DNA of 18,870 nt. Origin: Firmicutes bacterium CAG:534. GTDB lineage: Bacteria > Bacillota > Clostridia > Lachnospirales > Lachnospiraceae. Below, in pieces: positions 1-7,349 of this stretch. A program made the translations under genes and the position numbers. Location of the stretch: positions 23,229-42,098 of the forward strand of contig FR894538.1 in the NCBI GenBank assembly GCA_000436115.1. Reading direction: 5' to 3'. The notes below the pieces were generated by a model. The model worked only from the letters and a program-made list of their open reading frames with translations. It searched no databases and was not told the origin of the DNA. The first letter of the stretch is position 1. Each line of letters begins with the position of its first letter.

Positions 1-30
1 TTGAAAAAAGTACTATATTCATCAAAAACG

Positions 31-37
31 AAGGGAG
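31..37 (+). promoter_or_regulatory. Ribosome binding site of the CstA gene
   Basis: AAGGGAG lies nine bases before the ATG at 47 and supports that start. The window opens only 46 bases upstream, so the promoter is not resolved; a TTGAAA at the first bases has no -10 at normal spacing. Confidence 0.6.
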
Positions 38-46
38 ATAAGTAAA

Positions 47-1780
47 ATGAATTCATTAGTACTTCTGCTCATCTGCGTAGCTGTTTTGGCAATTGGATAC
101 ATCTTTTACGGTGGCTGGTTATGTAAGCAGTGGGGCGTAGGTGAAGGAAAAACAGAAACGCCTGCTCATACTATGGAGGATGGTGTGGATTATGTTCCTG
201 CAAAGGCTCCGATTCTGATGGGACATCACTTTTCCTCAATCGCAGGTGCCGGCCCTATTACAGGACCGATCGGCGCAGCAATGTTCGGCTGGCTGCCCGT
301 AACGCTTTGGATCCTGATTGGAGGAATTTTCTTTGGCGGCGTTCATGACTTTGGCGCATTATTTGCATCTGTCCGCAATAAAGGTATGTCCATCGGAGAA
401 ATTATTTCTGCAAACATGAGCAAAAGGGCAAAGAGACTGTTTATCATCTTCTCTTACCTGACACTGATCCTGGTAGTAGCTGCATTTGCATCTATTGTAG
501 CAAGCACCTTCGGAGCAGTTTATGATGAGAGCGGAGCAGTGGATATGGCAAAATCTGCCACACCTGCTTCGGTAGCAATGATCTCCATGCTCTTTATTGT
601 GATCGCCATTGTATTTGGCTTCTGCGTATACCGCAGGAATGTTCCCATGGGGATCGCATCGGTTGTAGGCGTATTGGCGATTGCTGGTATTATGGCGATC
701 GGAATGAATTTCCATCCGATCTATCTTTCCACTAAGACCTGGATGTGGATCGTAGGACTTTATATTGCCATTGCTTCTGTAACGCCTGTATGGATCCTGC
801 TGCAGCCCCGTGACTATTTAAGCTCCTTCCTGCTTTATGCAATGCTGGGAGTTGCTTTCTTCGGCGTAGTTGTGGCACATCCTACCTTTGACGCAAGCTT
901 CCCGGTATTTGGAGGCTTTGCAGTAGATAACGGAAACGGTGTGCAGTATCTGTTCCCGGTACTGTTTACAACAGTAGCCTGCGGTGCGATTTCCGGTTTC
1001 CATTCACTGGTTTCTTCCGGAACAACCTCCAAGCAGCTTGACAAGGAAAAGGATGCAAGACCCATTGCTTACGGCGGCATGCTGTTAGAGTGTGTGCTTG
1101 CAGTTCTGACCCTTTGTGCTATCGGATATGCATATAAGTGGAACGCAGCCAATCCGGATAACGCTCTGGTTGGTGCAACGGCAATCTTCGGAGGCGGTAT
1201 TGCCCACATGATCGATGGGATTATTCCTGGAAGCTATCAGGTTTTGAATTCTCTGCTGGTACTTACTTATTCAGCATTCTGCCTGACCTCTCTTGATACA
1301 GCAACCCGTCTGGCACGTTTCATGTTCCAGGAGTTTTGGCTTGAGCCTGGACAGACCACCAAGGACGTAAAAGAGGGATGGAAGAAGGTTATGGTAAATC
1401 CTTACTTTGCAACCATTCTTACAGTAGTTCTCGGCATCCTTCTTGGTATGACCGGATATGCAAAGATCTGGGGATTATTCGGAGCTGCAAACCAGCTGCT
1501 TGCCGGTATCGGCCTTCTGGCTGTTGCTACCTGGCTTGGCAATGCAGGGAAGAACAACAAGATGTTCCTGTTCCCTATGGGCTTTATGGTTATCGTAACG
1601 ATCTGCTCTCTGGTACTGACTGTTAAAAATCAGATTGGCATCATTGCAGCAGGCGGCGCAGACTGGGGTCCTTATGCACAGACCATCTTAGGAATCCTTC
1701 TGATCGGACTTGCACTTGTGCTTGTGGTTGAAGGCGTGCAGACCCTTTCAAAGCAAAAAGCAGGAAAAGCAAAGGCTTAA
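47..1780 (+). CDS. cstA: CstA-family carbon starvation protein (peptide/pyruvate transporter)
   Basis: This is a 577-residue polytopic membrane protein of the CstA family (TC 2.A.114). Relatives import peptides or pyruvate with cations, often when preferred carbon is exhausted. The N-terminal helix is followed by the family hallmark HHFSSIAGAGPITGP (about residues 60-74), then VHDFGALFASVRNKG, and many hydrophobic segments run to the C-terminus. It is shorter than E. coli CstA (about 700 residues), as is usual for the compact Firmicutes form. The start has a good ribosome site. Two tandem terminators follow, so it appears to be monocistronic or the last gene of a unit entering from the left. 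Family membership is firm; the substrate (peptide versus pyruvate) cannot be read from sequence. No truncation or frameshift is visible. Confidence 0.92.
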   Translation: MNSLVLLLICVAVLAIGYIFYGGWLCKQWGVGEGKTETPAHTMEDGVDYVPAKAPILMGHHFSSIAGAGPITGPIGAAMFGWLPVTLWILIGGIFFGGVHDFGALFASVRNKGMSIGEIISANMSKRAKRLFIIFSYLTLILVVAAFASIVASTFGAVYDESGAVDMAKSATPASVAMISMLFIVIAIVFGFCVYRRNVPMGIASVVGVLAIAGIMAIGMNFHPIYLSTKTWMWIVGLYIAIASVTPVWILLQPRDYLSSFLLYAMLGVAFFGVVVAHPTFDASFPVFGGFAVDNGNGVQYLFPVLFTTVACGAISGFHSLVSSGTTSKQLDKEKDARPIAYGGMLLECVLAVLTLCAIGYAYKWNAANPDNALVGATAIFGGGIAHMIDGIIPGSYQVLNSLLVLTYSAFCLTSLDTATRLARFMFQEFWLEPGQTTKDVKEGWKKVMVNPYFATILTVVLGILLGMTGYAKIWGLFGAANQLLAGIGLLAVATWLGNAGKNNKMFLFPMGFMVIVTICSLVLTVKNQIGIIAAGGADWGPYAQTILGILLIGLALVLVVEGVQTLSKQKAGKAKA

Positions 1781-1809
1781 ACTGTACATAATGTAAAAAA
1801 ATGATTTGT

Positions 1810-1844
1810 AGGACCGGCGTGCAGCTTTGCATGCTGGTCCTTTT
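1810..1844 (+). terminator. First of two tandem terminators after cstA
   Basis: A 14-bp stem (1810-1823 with 1828-1841, two G-T wobbles) closes a GCTT loop and is followed by a short run of four T. The short T-run suggests incomplete termination alone. Confidence 0.8.
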
Positions 1845-1853
1845 GCTGCGAAG

Positions 1854-1878
1854 AAAATGGTATTCTGCCATTTTTTTT
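1854..1878 (+). terminator. Second tandem terminator after cstA
   Basis: AAAATGG (1854-1860) pairs with CCATTTT (1868-1874) around a seven-base loop. The T-run covers 1871-1878. The weak stem with a strong T-tract complements the strong stem with a weak T-tract just upstream. Confidence 0.75.
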
Positions 1879-1933
1879 AACATAACTGTCACTTTTCTGT
1901 TAAGATTGAATGGTAGTTTAGATCCCATATTCC

Positions 1934-1942
1934 TGCTATAAT
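1934..1942 (+). promoter_or_regulatory. Extended -10 promoter for the acyltransferase operon
   Basis: TGCTATAAT is a perfect extended -10 (TGn plus TATAAT at 1937-1942). No good -35 lies at 16-18 bases (TAGTTT at best), as expected for extended -10 promoters. Transcription would start near 1949, about 26 bases before the ATG. Confidence 0.6.
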
Positions 1943-1974
1943 ATGTAAAAAATAATAGCAAAGGTGGTAAAAGT

Positions 1975-3057
1975 ATGAGAAAATATTACATAGACAGGAT
2001 CAGAACAGTGACCATTATCCTGGTGGTGGTTTATCACATTATTTATATGTTTAACTCTGTAGTGACAGAGGGAGTGATCGGGCCGATTATGCAGGCAAAG
2101 GGATTGAACGTCATACAATACCTGCTGTATCCATGGTTTATGGTGATCCTGTTTTTGCTAAGCGGCATGTGCTCTAATTATTATCTGCAGACCCATACCG
2201 CAAAAGAATATGTAAGCTCCAGAACCAGAAAGCTTCTGGTTCCCTCCACCATAGGGATTTTGGTATTCGGATGGGCCCAGGGATATATCAATATGGCTAT
2301 CAGCCATGCTTTTGAAACCATGTCGGATCAGATACCCGGAGCGGTTTCCTACCTGATCATGTGTGTGTCAGGAACAGGAGTATTGTGGACCATACAGGTT
2401 ATGTGGATTTTCTCTATGCTGCTTATCCTGGTAAGGAAGATCGAAAAGGGCTATCTGCAAAGAGCAGGCAAAAAGCTGGGGATCATCGGTCTGGTTCTTC
2501 TTGGTATTTTAGCATGGGGAGCTGCTCAGATCTTAAATACGCCTGTCATTGCAGTATATCGCTTTGGAATATACGGCTTTGCTTTTTTTGCAGGATACTT
2601 CATTTTTGCAGCAGAAGAGGTAACAGACACTTTGAAGAAGTATGCGCTCTGGCTTGTAGGGGCAGCCTGCATCCTTGGCATTTTATATGCATGGCATGAT
2701 TATGGAAATAATTACGCCGTGGAGCCATCGGTAAACAGTCCTCTGGCAGTTGCCTATGGCTGGATGATGTGTCTGGCGATGCTGGGAGCAATGAAGCGTT
2801 TTGGAAATAATGGGTCTAGGTTCCTTACCTTTATGACGAAAAAAAGCTTCGGTCTTTATGTATTCCATTATCTGGCGCTATCTGCCTGTGCCTATTATCT
2901 GACACAGTATACAAGGCTGCCGGGAGCGGTAATTTATATTCTGACGGCACTGGCGGCTTTCTTAGGAGGGCTTGCTCTTTATGAGATAATATCCAGGATC
3001 CCGGTACTGCGTTTCTGCATCCTGGGAATGAAGGGAGAAAAAAAGAATGTTTTGTGA
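1975..3057 (+). CDS. Acyltransferase 3 family integral membrane protein
   Basis: This 360-residue protein has about ten membrane segments and belongs to the acyltransferase 3 family (PF01757; OafA, GlucanBP-C and O-acetyltransferases), which move acyl groups onto surface sugars, glucans or lipids. The N-terminus shows the family signature D7-R8-x-R10 followed by His21 at the end of the first helix. GLYVFHYLAL near residue 297 is the typical C-terminal helix motif. AAGGTGG sits seven bases before the ATG. It starts a unit with its own promoter, and its last 11 bases overlap the next gene, so the two are probably translationally coupled. The acceptor is unknown and there are no glycan-synthesis genes nearby. 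Confidence 0.85.
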   Translation: MRKYYIDRIRTVTIILVVVYHIIYMFNSVVTEGVIGPIMQAKGLNVIQYLLYPWFMVILFLLSGMCSNYYLQTHTAKEYVSSRTRKLLVPSTIGILVFGWAQGYINMAISHAFETMSDQIPGAVSYLIMCVSGTGVLWTIQVMWIFSMLLILVRKIEKGYLQRAGKKLGIIGLVLLGILAWGAAQILNTPVIAVYRFGIYGFAFFAGYFIFAAEEVTDTLKKYALWLVGAACILGILYAWHDYGNNYAVEPSVNSPLAVAYGWMMCLAMLGAMKRFGNNGSRFLTFMTKKSFGLYVFHYLALSACAYYLTQYTRLPGAVIYILTALAAFLGGLALYEIISRIPVLRFCILGMKGEKKNVL

Positions 3058-3457
3058 TAATCTGATATCGCTTAGAAAAATGAAACAAATGTCCCAGGAA
3101 CAGCTGGCTGAGGCAGTCGGAGTCAGCAGGCAGACCATATCCAAGTATGAAACCGGAGAGGCGTTGCCGGATATTGACAAGTGTAAGATAATGGCGGAGC
3201 TGTTTGATGTTTCCCTGGATGATCTTGTAAATTATGATAAACAGGCGTCAGGGCTTGGAATTCCTCCCAAAGGAAAGTACATGTTTGGTCTGGTAAAGGT
3301 GGGAGATAAGGGACAGATTGTCATTCCAGCCAAGGCAAGAAAAATCTTTGGGATAGAACCCGGGGACAATCTGGTGATCCTGGGGGATGAAACCCAGGGA
3401 CTTGCTCTCATAGTAGAGAGAAGCTTTATGAAACTGTTTAACAACTTATCGTCATAA
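3047..3457 (+). CDS. XRE-family HTH regulator with C-terminal AbrB/SpoVT domain
   Basis: This 136-residue regulator probably binds DNA through two modules. Residues about 4-60 form a Cro/C1-type helix-turn-helix (SQEQLAEAVGVSRQTISKYE is the recognition region). Residues about 78-125 match the swapped-hairpin AbrB/MazE-type fold (GDKGQIVIPAKARKIFGIEPGD is the core). Its ATG lies inside the acyltransferase gene, 11 bases before that gene's end, with GGGAG about eight bases upstream, so expression is likely coupled. It may control its own operon, since no other target is visible. XRE-AbrB fusions occur in Firmicutes, so the architecture is uncommon but not new. The AbrB half alone could suggest an antitoxin, but no toxin gene adjoins it. 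Confidence 0.85.
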   Translation: MFCDNLISLRKMKQMSQEQLAEAVGVSRQTISKYETGEALPDIDKCKIMAELFDVSLDDLVNYDKQASGLGIPPKGKYMFGLVKVGDKGQIVIPAKARKIFGIEPGDNLVILGDETQGLALIVERSFMKLFNNLSS

Positions 3458-3550
3458 AAGTGCATCTTACCCTCCTGGGGCTTGTGTTTTTGCTGCGGAT
3501 TCTGTAAAAAGAAAAGAGGTTCTCGAAAGAAAGGGAAAGGGAGAGAAGCA

Positions 3551-4141
3551 TTGGAGAGAGCAATTTTTGTAGAAGGTTTGCAGGGGGCAGGGAAGAGCAC
3601 CATGGTAAACCGGCTGTCGCAAAAAAATCCGGAATATACAGTATACAGGGAAGGAGATTATGTACCGGTGGAGCTTGCCTGGTGCGCTTATGTGGATCAG
3701 GAAACCTACCAGATGCTGTTTGAAAAGTATTCCGGGCTTAAGGAAGAGATTTATAAAAATACCGTCCGGGAGGAGGATGCATATGTGATCGCATATACCA
3801 AAATCCTCACAAAAATACCAGGCTTTCACAAGGATCTTGAGCAGTATGAGATCTATAACGGAAATAAGAGCAGGGAGCAGTTTGAAGAGATTGTTTTAAA
3901 ACGTTATCAAAGATGGAACCCAAAAGGAGAAATTTTTGAGTGTGCCTTTTTGCAGAATATATTGGAAAATATGCTGCTTTATCTTCAAGTGGAGGAGGAA
4001 GAGATCCTGGACTTCTACAGACGGCTGAAAGAGGTTCTTGTGGGCAAGAAAACGGAGATCCTTTTGGAGCATCGTATCTTAAAGGAAGTGTTCGGAAAGG
4101 AAACCCGCATTTTAAGATCAAAACAGGAAATGCCGGCTTAG
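3551..4141 (+). CDS. P-loop kinase-like protein, possibly internally shortened
   Basis: This 196-residue protein carries an N-terminal Walker A motif, GLQGAGKST (residues 9-17), preceded by a beta strand, as in thymidylate or deoxynucleoside kinases and related P-loop phosphotransferases. The frame stays open back to a TTG at 3482, but the TTG at 3551 is preferred: AAAGGGAG sits seven bases upstream, and the longer version would prepend a Cys- and Lys-rich tail in front of the P-loop strand. Middle segments such as ELAWCAYVDQETY and PGFHKDLEQYEIYNGN resemble larger uncharacterised P-loop proteins of about 300 residues that I recall from Firmicutes. Against those, the stretch between about residues 170 and 176 seems to jump to the C-terminal motif (HRILKEVFG), implying loss of roughly 75 residues. 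Substrate unknown; it may be degraded. Confidence 0.65.
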   Translation: MERAIFVEGLQGAGKSTMVNRLSQKNPEYTVYREGDYVPVELAWCAYVDQETYQMLFEKYSGLKEEIYKNTVREEDAYVIAYTKILTKIPGFHKDLEQYEIYNGNKSREQFEEIVLKRYQRWNPKGEIFECAFLQNILENMLLYLQVEEEEILDFYRRLKEVLVGKKTEILLEHRILKEVFGKETRILRSKQEMPA

Positions 4142-4156
4142 GAAAAGGAGATAGAG

Positions 4157-4795
4157 ATGGAATTTGCAATAGAAGAATATATGCCGTATAGTCTGCTTAC
4201 ATTTTTGGTACTTGCAGGTTTTTATGCGATTTATTTTATTAAAATGCTTCTTCAAAGAAGAAAGGGGATACGAACCCATCAGATCGGAAGCCGCAAGGAG
4301 GCAGGGCTTCATAGGGTGGAAAGACTGATGGGATTTGCAACACTTTTTATTGTGCCGGTGCAGCTTGCCTCTGTGATTCTGAAGTGGAACATGATGCCTG
4401 CGAATGGAAGGTTTACCGGCTTTTTTGTTGGGACTTTGGGAGATCTGATTTTTCTCATATCTGTAATGTGCATGAAGGACAGCTGGAGAGCGGGAATTCC
4501 CAAACAGGATAAGACAAAGCTTGTGACAGACGGAATTTATGCTTATAGCCGGAACCCTGCTTTTCTGGGCTTTGATCTGCAGTATGTAGGAGTAATGCTT
4601 ATGTATTGCAATCCACTTACCATACTCTTTACGGCTTTTACCATGCTTATGCTGCATTTGCAGATTTTGCAGGAGGAAAAGTACATGGCGGCAACCTTCG
4701 GAGAAGAATATCTGCAATATAAAAAGCAGGTTTTCCGTTATCTGGGAAGAAAAAACGGATCCGTATTAAGAGATCAGGGAAAGATGCCGATATAA
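4157..4795 (+). CDS. Isoprenylcysteine carboxyl methyltransferase-like membrane protein
   Basis: This 212-residue membrane protein has about five hydrophobic segments and a C-terminal half typical of the ICMT/PEMT-like families (PF04140/PF04191), which use S-adenosylmethionine at the membrane. Diagnostic features are VTDGIYAYSRNP (about 123-134), His167, the acidic pair E173-E174 and the closing FGEEYLQYKKQVFRYL. Bacteria lack prenylated CAAX proteins, so the real acceptor is probably a lipid or other small hydrophobic molecule. AAAAGGAG lies six bases before the ATG. It follows the P-loop gene by 15 bases and ends the operon at a clear terminator. Family confidence is high; the reaction is unknown. 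Confidence 0.82.
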   Translation: MEFAIEEYMPYSLLTFLVLAGFYAIYFIKMLLQRRKGIRTHQIGSRKEAGLHRVERLMGFATLFIVPVQLASVILKWNMMPANGRFTGFFVGTLGDLIFLISVMCMKDSWRAGIPKQDKTKLVTDGIYAYSRNPAFLGFDLQYVGVMLMYCNPLTILFTAFTMLMLHLQILQEEKYMAATFGEEYLQYKKQVFRYLGRKNGSVLRDQGKMPI

Positions 4796-4808
4796 ATACT
4801 AGTCACGG

Positions 4809-4838
4809 ATGACACCAGCTTTTGGTGTCATTTTTTTT
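4809..4838 (+). terminator. Terminator of the acyltransferase-methyltransferase operon
   Basis: ATGACACCA (4809-4817) pairs with TGGTGTCAT (4823-4831) around a five-base loop. The T-run covers 4831-4838. This is a canonical intrinsic terminator. Confidence 0.9.
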
Positions 4839-4930
4839 GCACAGCAGAAAGCAGGCGGACTTAAGATCGCAAAAAACAAGGATCGGGAGCTTTCCAGCAA
4901 AAAGCAAAAGATCCGGAAGGGAGTAGTATC

Positions 4931-5416
4931 ATGATACAGATGAAGGGGATAGAAGGGGAATATGCAGGCAGGATTTTAGATGCCAGGAAGGAAAAGGGAG
5001 CGGAAAAAGCCCGTGATATGGAGGACTTTGGAGGATTTTTAAAGAAAGCAGAGGGGAAATGTCCATACAGTGCTTTGGCTAAAGATGGGATCATTGAGTA
5101 TAATGGAGTCATTTTTGTTTGTGATTACAAAAGAAATACGATCAGTCTGGGAGATGTATCTGATCCAAGACAGGTTTTGAATATCAGTCTGCCAAGCGGA
5201 GGCAATCTGAAGGTGAATGTAAATTGCTTTGGGGATCTGAGCAGGGCGGCAGGGATGTTTACGCCGGAGGATCTGAATGCGATCCTGCGTGCTATTCACC
5301 AATATCAGTTCTGCGTTAAGAAGCAAAATGAAATGGAAGAAGAGACCTTTCAGGGACTGATGAGGGCGCAGGCAGGAGCGGAAGAGAACGAAACGGAGGA
5401 AACGGATAAACCGTAA
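4931..5416 (+). CDS. Protein of unknown function, soluble, 161 residues
   Basis: I do not recognise a named family. The protein has no signal peptide or membrane segment. A charged N-terminal stretch (about 1-45, Lys/Glu/Arg rich, probably helical) leads into a compact central part. CPYSALAKDGIIEYNGVIFV is followed by a second Cys (VCDYKR), a Gly-rich turn (LPSGGNLKVNV) and a helix (FTPEDLNAILRAIHQY). The tail is acidic and probably disordered. GGAAGGGAG seven bases before the ATG at 4931 fixes the start. Similar small proteins with a CPYS...VFVCD...GDVSDP pattern seem to recur in Lachnospiraceae, but this is memory, not a search. It lies alone between two terminators; I see no clear promoter in 4839-4914. 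Two or three Cys suggest a possible metal or redox site, unproven. Confidence 0.7.
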   Translation: MIQMKGIEGEYAGRILDARKEKGAEKARDMEDFGGFLKKAEGKCPYSALAKDGIIEYNGVIFVCDYKRNTISLGDVSDPRQVLNISLPSGGNLKVNVNCFGDLSRAAGMFTPEDLNAILRAIHQYQFCVKKQNEMEEETFQGLMRAQAGAEENETEETDKP

Positions 5417-5437
5417 GCCTTCACAAAATAAATGGTC

Positions 5438-5473
5438 AAAAAAACGGATGTGAAATTTCACATCCGTTTTTTG
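5438..5473. terminator. Bidirectional terminator between convergent genes
   Basis: A near-perfect palindrome is centred between 5455 and 5456. ACGGATGTGAAA faces TTTCACATCCGT, with an A-run on the left and a T-run on the right. Read on the plus strand it ends the 4931 gene, and on the minus strand it ends pckA, because each strand sees a stem followed by T. Confidence 0.92.
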
Positions 5474-5487
5474 ATCATCAAATGTAC

Positions 5488-7092
5488 TTATGCCTGAGGG
5501 CCTGCAGAAACTAAAGCCTTACCAGCCTTGTTTCCTTCGTACTTAGCAAAGTTCTTGATAAATCTTGCAGCAAGATCCTTTGCTTTTGTTTCCCACTCAG
5601 ATGCATCCTTGTAGGTATCACGAGGATCAAGGATTGCAGGATCAACACCAGGAAGCTCTGTAGGAACTTCAAAGTTGAAGTGAGGAATGGTCTTGGTAGG
5701 AGCGTTGTTGATGGCGCCGCTTAAGATAGCGTCAATGATACCACGGGTGTCACGAATGGAAATACGCTTTCCGGTTCCGTTCCAGCCTGTGTTAACAAGG
5801 TATGCCTTTGCACCGCTCTTCTCCATCTTCTTAACCAACTCTTCAGCATACTTGGTAGGATGAAGCTCAAGGAATGCCTGTCCGAAGCAAGCTGAGAAGG
5901 TAGGTGTAGGCTCGGTAATACCACGCTCGGTACCAGCAAGCTTTGCAGTAAATCCTGACAGGAAGTAATACTGTGTCTGCTCAGGAGTCAGGATAGATAC
6001 CGGAGGAAGTACGCCAAATGCATCTGCGGATAAGAAGATAACATTCTTAGCTGCGGGTGCAGAAGAGATAGGACGTACAATGTTCTTGATATGATCAATA
6101 GGATAAGATACACGAGTATTCTCGGTTACGCTCTTATCGTTGAAGTCGATCTTTCCGTTTGCATCCAGAGTAACGTTCTCAAGAAGAGCATTACGCTTGA
6201 TTGCATTGTAGATATCAGGCTCAGAATCCTTGTCAAGGTTGATAACCTTAGCATAGCAGCCGCCTTCAAAGTTGAATACGCCGTTGTCATCCCAGCCGTG
6301 CTCATCATCACCGATTAAGAGACGCTTAGGATCGGTGGAAAGAGTTGTCTTACCTGTACCGGAAAGACCAAAGAAGATTGCGGTGTTTTCACCGTTCATA
6401 TCTGTATTTGCAGAGCAGTGCATGGAAGCCATACCCTTCAGAGGCAGATAGTAGTTCATCATGGAGAACATACCCTTCTTCATTTCTCCGCCGTACCAGG
6501 TGTTGATGATAACCTGCTCGCGGCTTGTGATGTTGAAAGCAACACAGGTCTCGGAGTTAAGACCAAGCTCCTTGTAATTTTCAACCTTAGCCTTGGATGC
6601 GTTGTAAACAACAAAGTCAGGCTCGAAATCCTTCAGTTCATCCTCTGTAGGTCTGATGAACATGTTTGTTACAAAGTGAGCCTGCCAAGCAACCTCAACG
6701 ATGAAACGGATTGCCATACGGGTATCCTTGTTAGCGCCGCAGAATGCATCTACAACGAAAAGTCTCTTGTTGGAGAGCTCTTTCTTTGCGATATCCTTAA
6801 CAGCAGCCCAAGTGGTCTCTGTCATAGGATGGTTGTCATTCTTGTACTCGTCAGAGGTCCACCATACAGTGTCCTTTGAATTTTCATCAACAACGATGAA
6901 TTTGTCTTTAGGTGAACGGCCAGTGTAGATACCGGTCATAACGTTAACTGCACCAAGTTCGCTAACCTGTCCTTTTTCATAGCCTTCCAGATCTGCTTTG
7001 GTTTCCTCTTCGAATAACATTTCGTAAGAAGGGTTGTAAACAACCTCTGTGGTTCCGGAAATGCCATACTTGCTTAAATTGATTTCTGCCAT
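5488..7092 (-). CDS. pckA: Phosphoenolpyruvate carboxykinase (ATP)
   Basis: This is a 534-residue cytosolic enzyme that interconverts oxaloacetate + ATP with PEP + CO2 + ADP. It serves gluconeogenesis, or in many gut anaerobes runs toward carboxylation and ATP gain. All ATP-type hallmarks are present: the kinase-1a loop GLSGTGKTTLSTDP, the kinase-2 and metal site LIGDDEHGWDDNGVFNFEGG, ENTRVSYPIDHI, and the C-terminal WNGTGKRISIRDTRG. The length matches the family (about 530-540) and no key residue is missing. GAAAGGAAAGG precedes the ATG on the minus strand. It is monocistronic, with a promoter near 7199-7226 and the shared terminator at 5438-5473. Its codon choice looks optimised, as expected of an abundant enzyme. 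Confidence 0.97.
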   Translation of the reverse strand: MAEINLSKYGISGTTEVVYNPSYEMLFEEETKADLEGYEKGQVSELGAVNVMTGIYTGRSPKDKFIVVDENSKDTVWWTSDEYKNDNHPMTETTWAAVKDIAKKELSNKRLFVVDAFCGANKDTRMAIRFIVEVAWQAHFVTNMFIRPTEDELKDFEPDFVVYNASKAKVENYKELGLNSETCVAFNITSREQVIINTWYGGEMKKGMFSMMNYYLPLKGMASMHCSANTDMNGENTAIFFGLSGTGKTTLSTDPKRLLIGDDEHGWDDNGVFNFEGGCYAKVINLDKDSEPDIYNAIKRNALLENVTLDANGKIDFNDKSVTENTRVSYPIDHIKNIVRPISSAPAAKNVIFLSADAFGVLPPVSILTPEQTQYYFLSGFTAKLAGTERGITEPTPTFSACFGQAFLELHPTKYAEELVKKMEKSGAKAYLVNTGWNGTGKRISIRDTRGIIDAILSGAINNAPTKTIPHFNFEVPTELPGVDPAILDPRDTYKDASEWETKAKDLAARFIKNFAKYEGNKAGKALVSAGPQA

Positions 7093-7137
7093 TTTAGTTA
7101 CCTTTCCTTTCGTTATGTAATTATATAGTAATCACCT

Positions 7138-7192
7138 GCCGGGGCAGGCCTTACAATATCATTGGCAGAGAGCCATATGCGCCAGACTCCCT
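7138..7192 (-). promoter_or_regulatory. Structured 5' untranslated leader of pckA
   Basis: Transcription from the TATAAT at 7199-7204 gives a leader of about 100 bases. It contains a G+C-rich inverted repeat (CCTGC/GCAGG around 7136-7150) and a second possible stem between GGGAG and CTCTC. Neither is followed by a T-tract. No known riboswitch consensus is apparent, so regulation through this leader is only possible. Confidence 0.3.
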
Positions 7193-7198
7193 ACCACA

Positions 7199-7226
7199 AT
7201 TATACATATTTCTTATATAAAATCAA
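7199..7226 (-). promoter_or_regulatory. Promoter of pckA
   Basis: On the minus strand TTGATT (7221-7226) and a perfect TATAAT (7199-7204) are 16 bases apart. An alternative -35, TTGTTG (7224-7229), gives 19. The predicted start is near 7192. This is the only good promoter in the pckA upstream region. Confidence 0.65.
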
Positions 7227-7277
7227 CAAAAATCGTGAAAGTAAAACAGAGATTTAACTCCCCTTCAAAGAGAAAGA

Positions 7278-7306
7278 TTGTGAGAAATGAAAACTTGAGA
7301 TAAAAT
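7278..7306 (+). promoter_or_regulatory. Promoter of the CAT-like gene
   Basis: TTGTGA (7278-7283) and TAAAAT (7301-7306) are 17 bases apart. The start would be near 7313, about 37 bases before the ATG. It is divergent from the pckA promoter. The 7093-7349 gap holds these two promoters and no further gene that I can support. Confidence 0.55.
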
Positions 7307-7349
7307 AATCAATAGTAAGAAATTACAGGCATATGTAAGGAGCAGAAAA

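Noticed and set aside
3482..3550. Upstream TTG start for the P-loop protein
   Set aside because: There is no ribosome site before it, while the TTG at 3551 has AAAGGGAG at proper spacing and places the P-loop strand at the N-terminus.
6418..6879. A 153-codon plus-strand frame inside pckA
   Set aside because: It is fully antisense to a highly conserved enzyme and has no recognisable domain.
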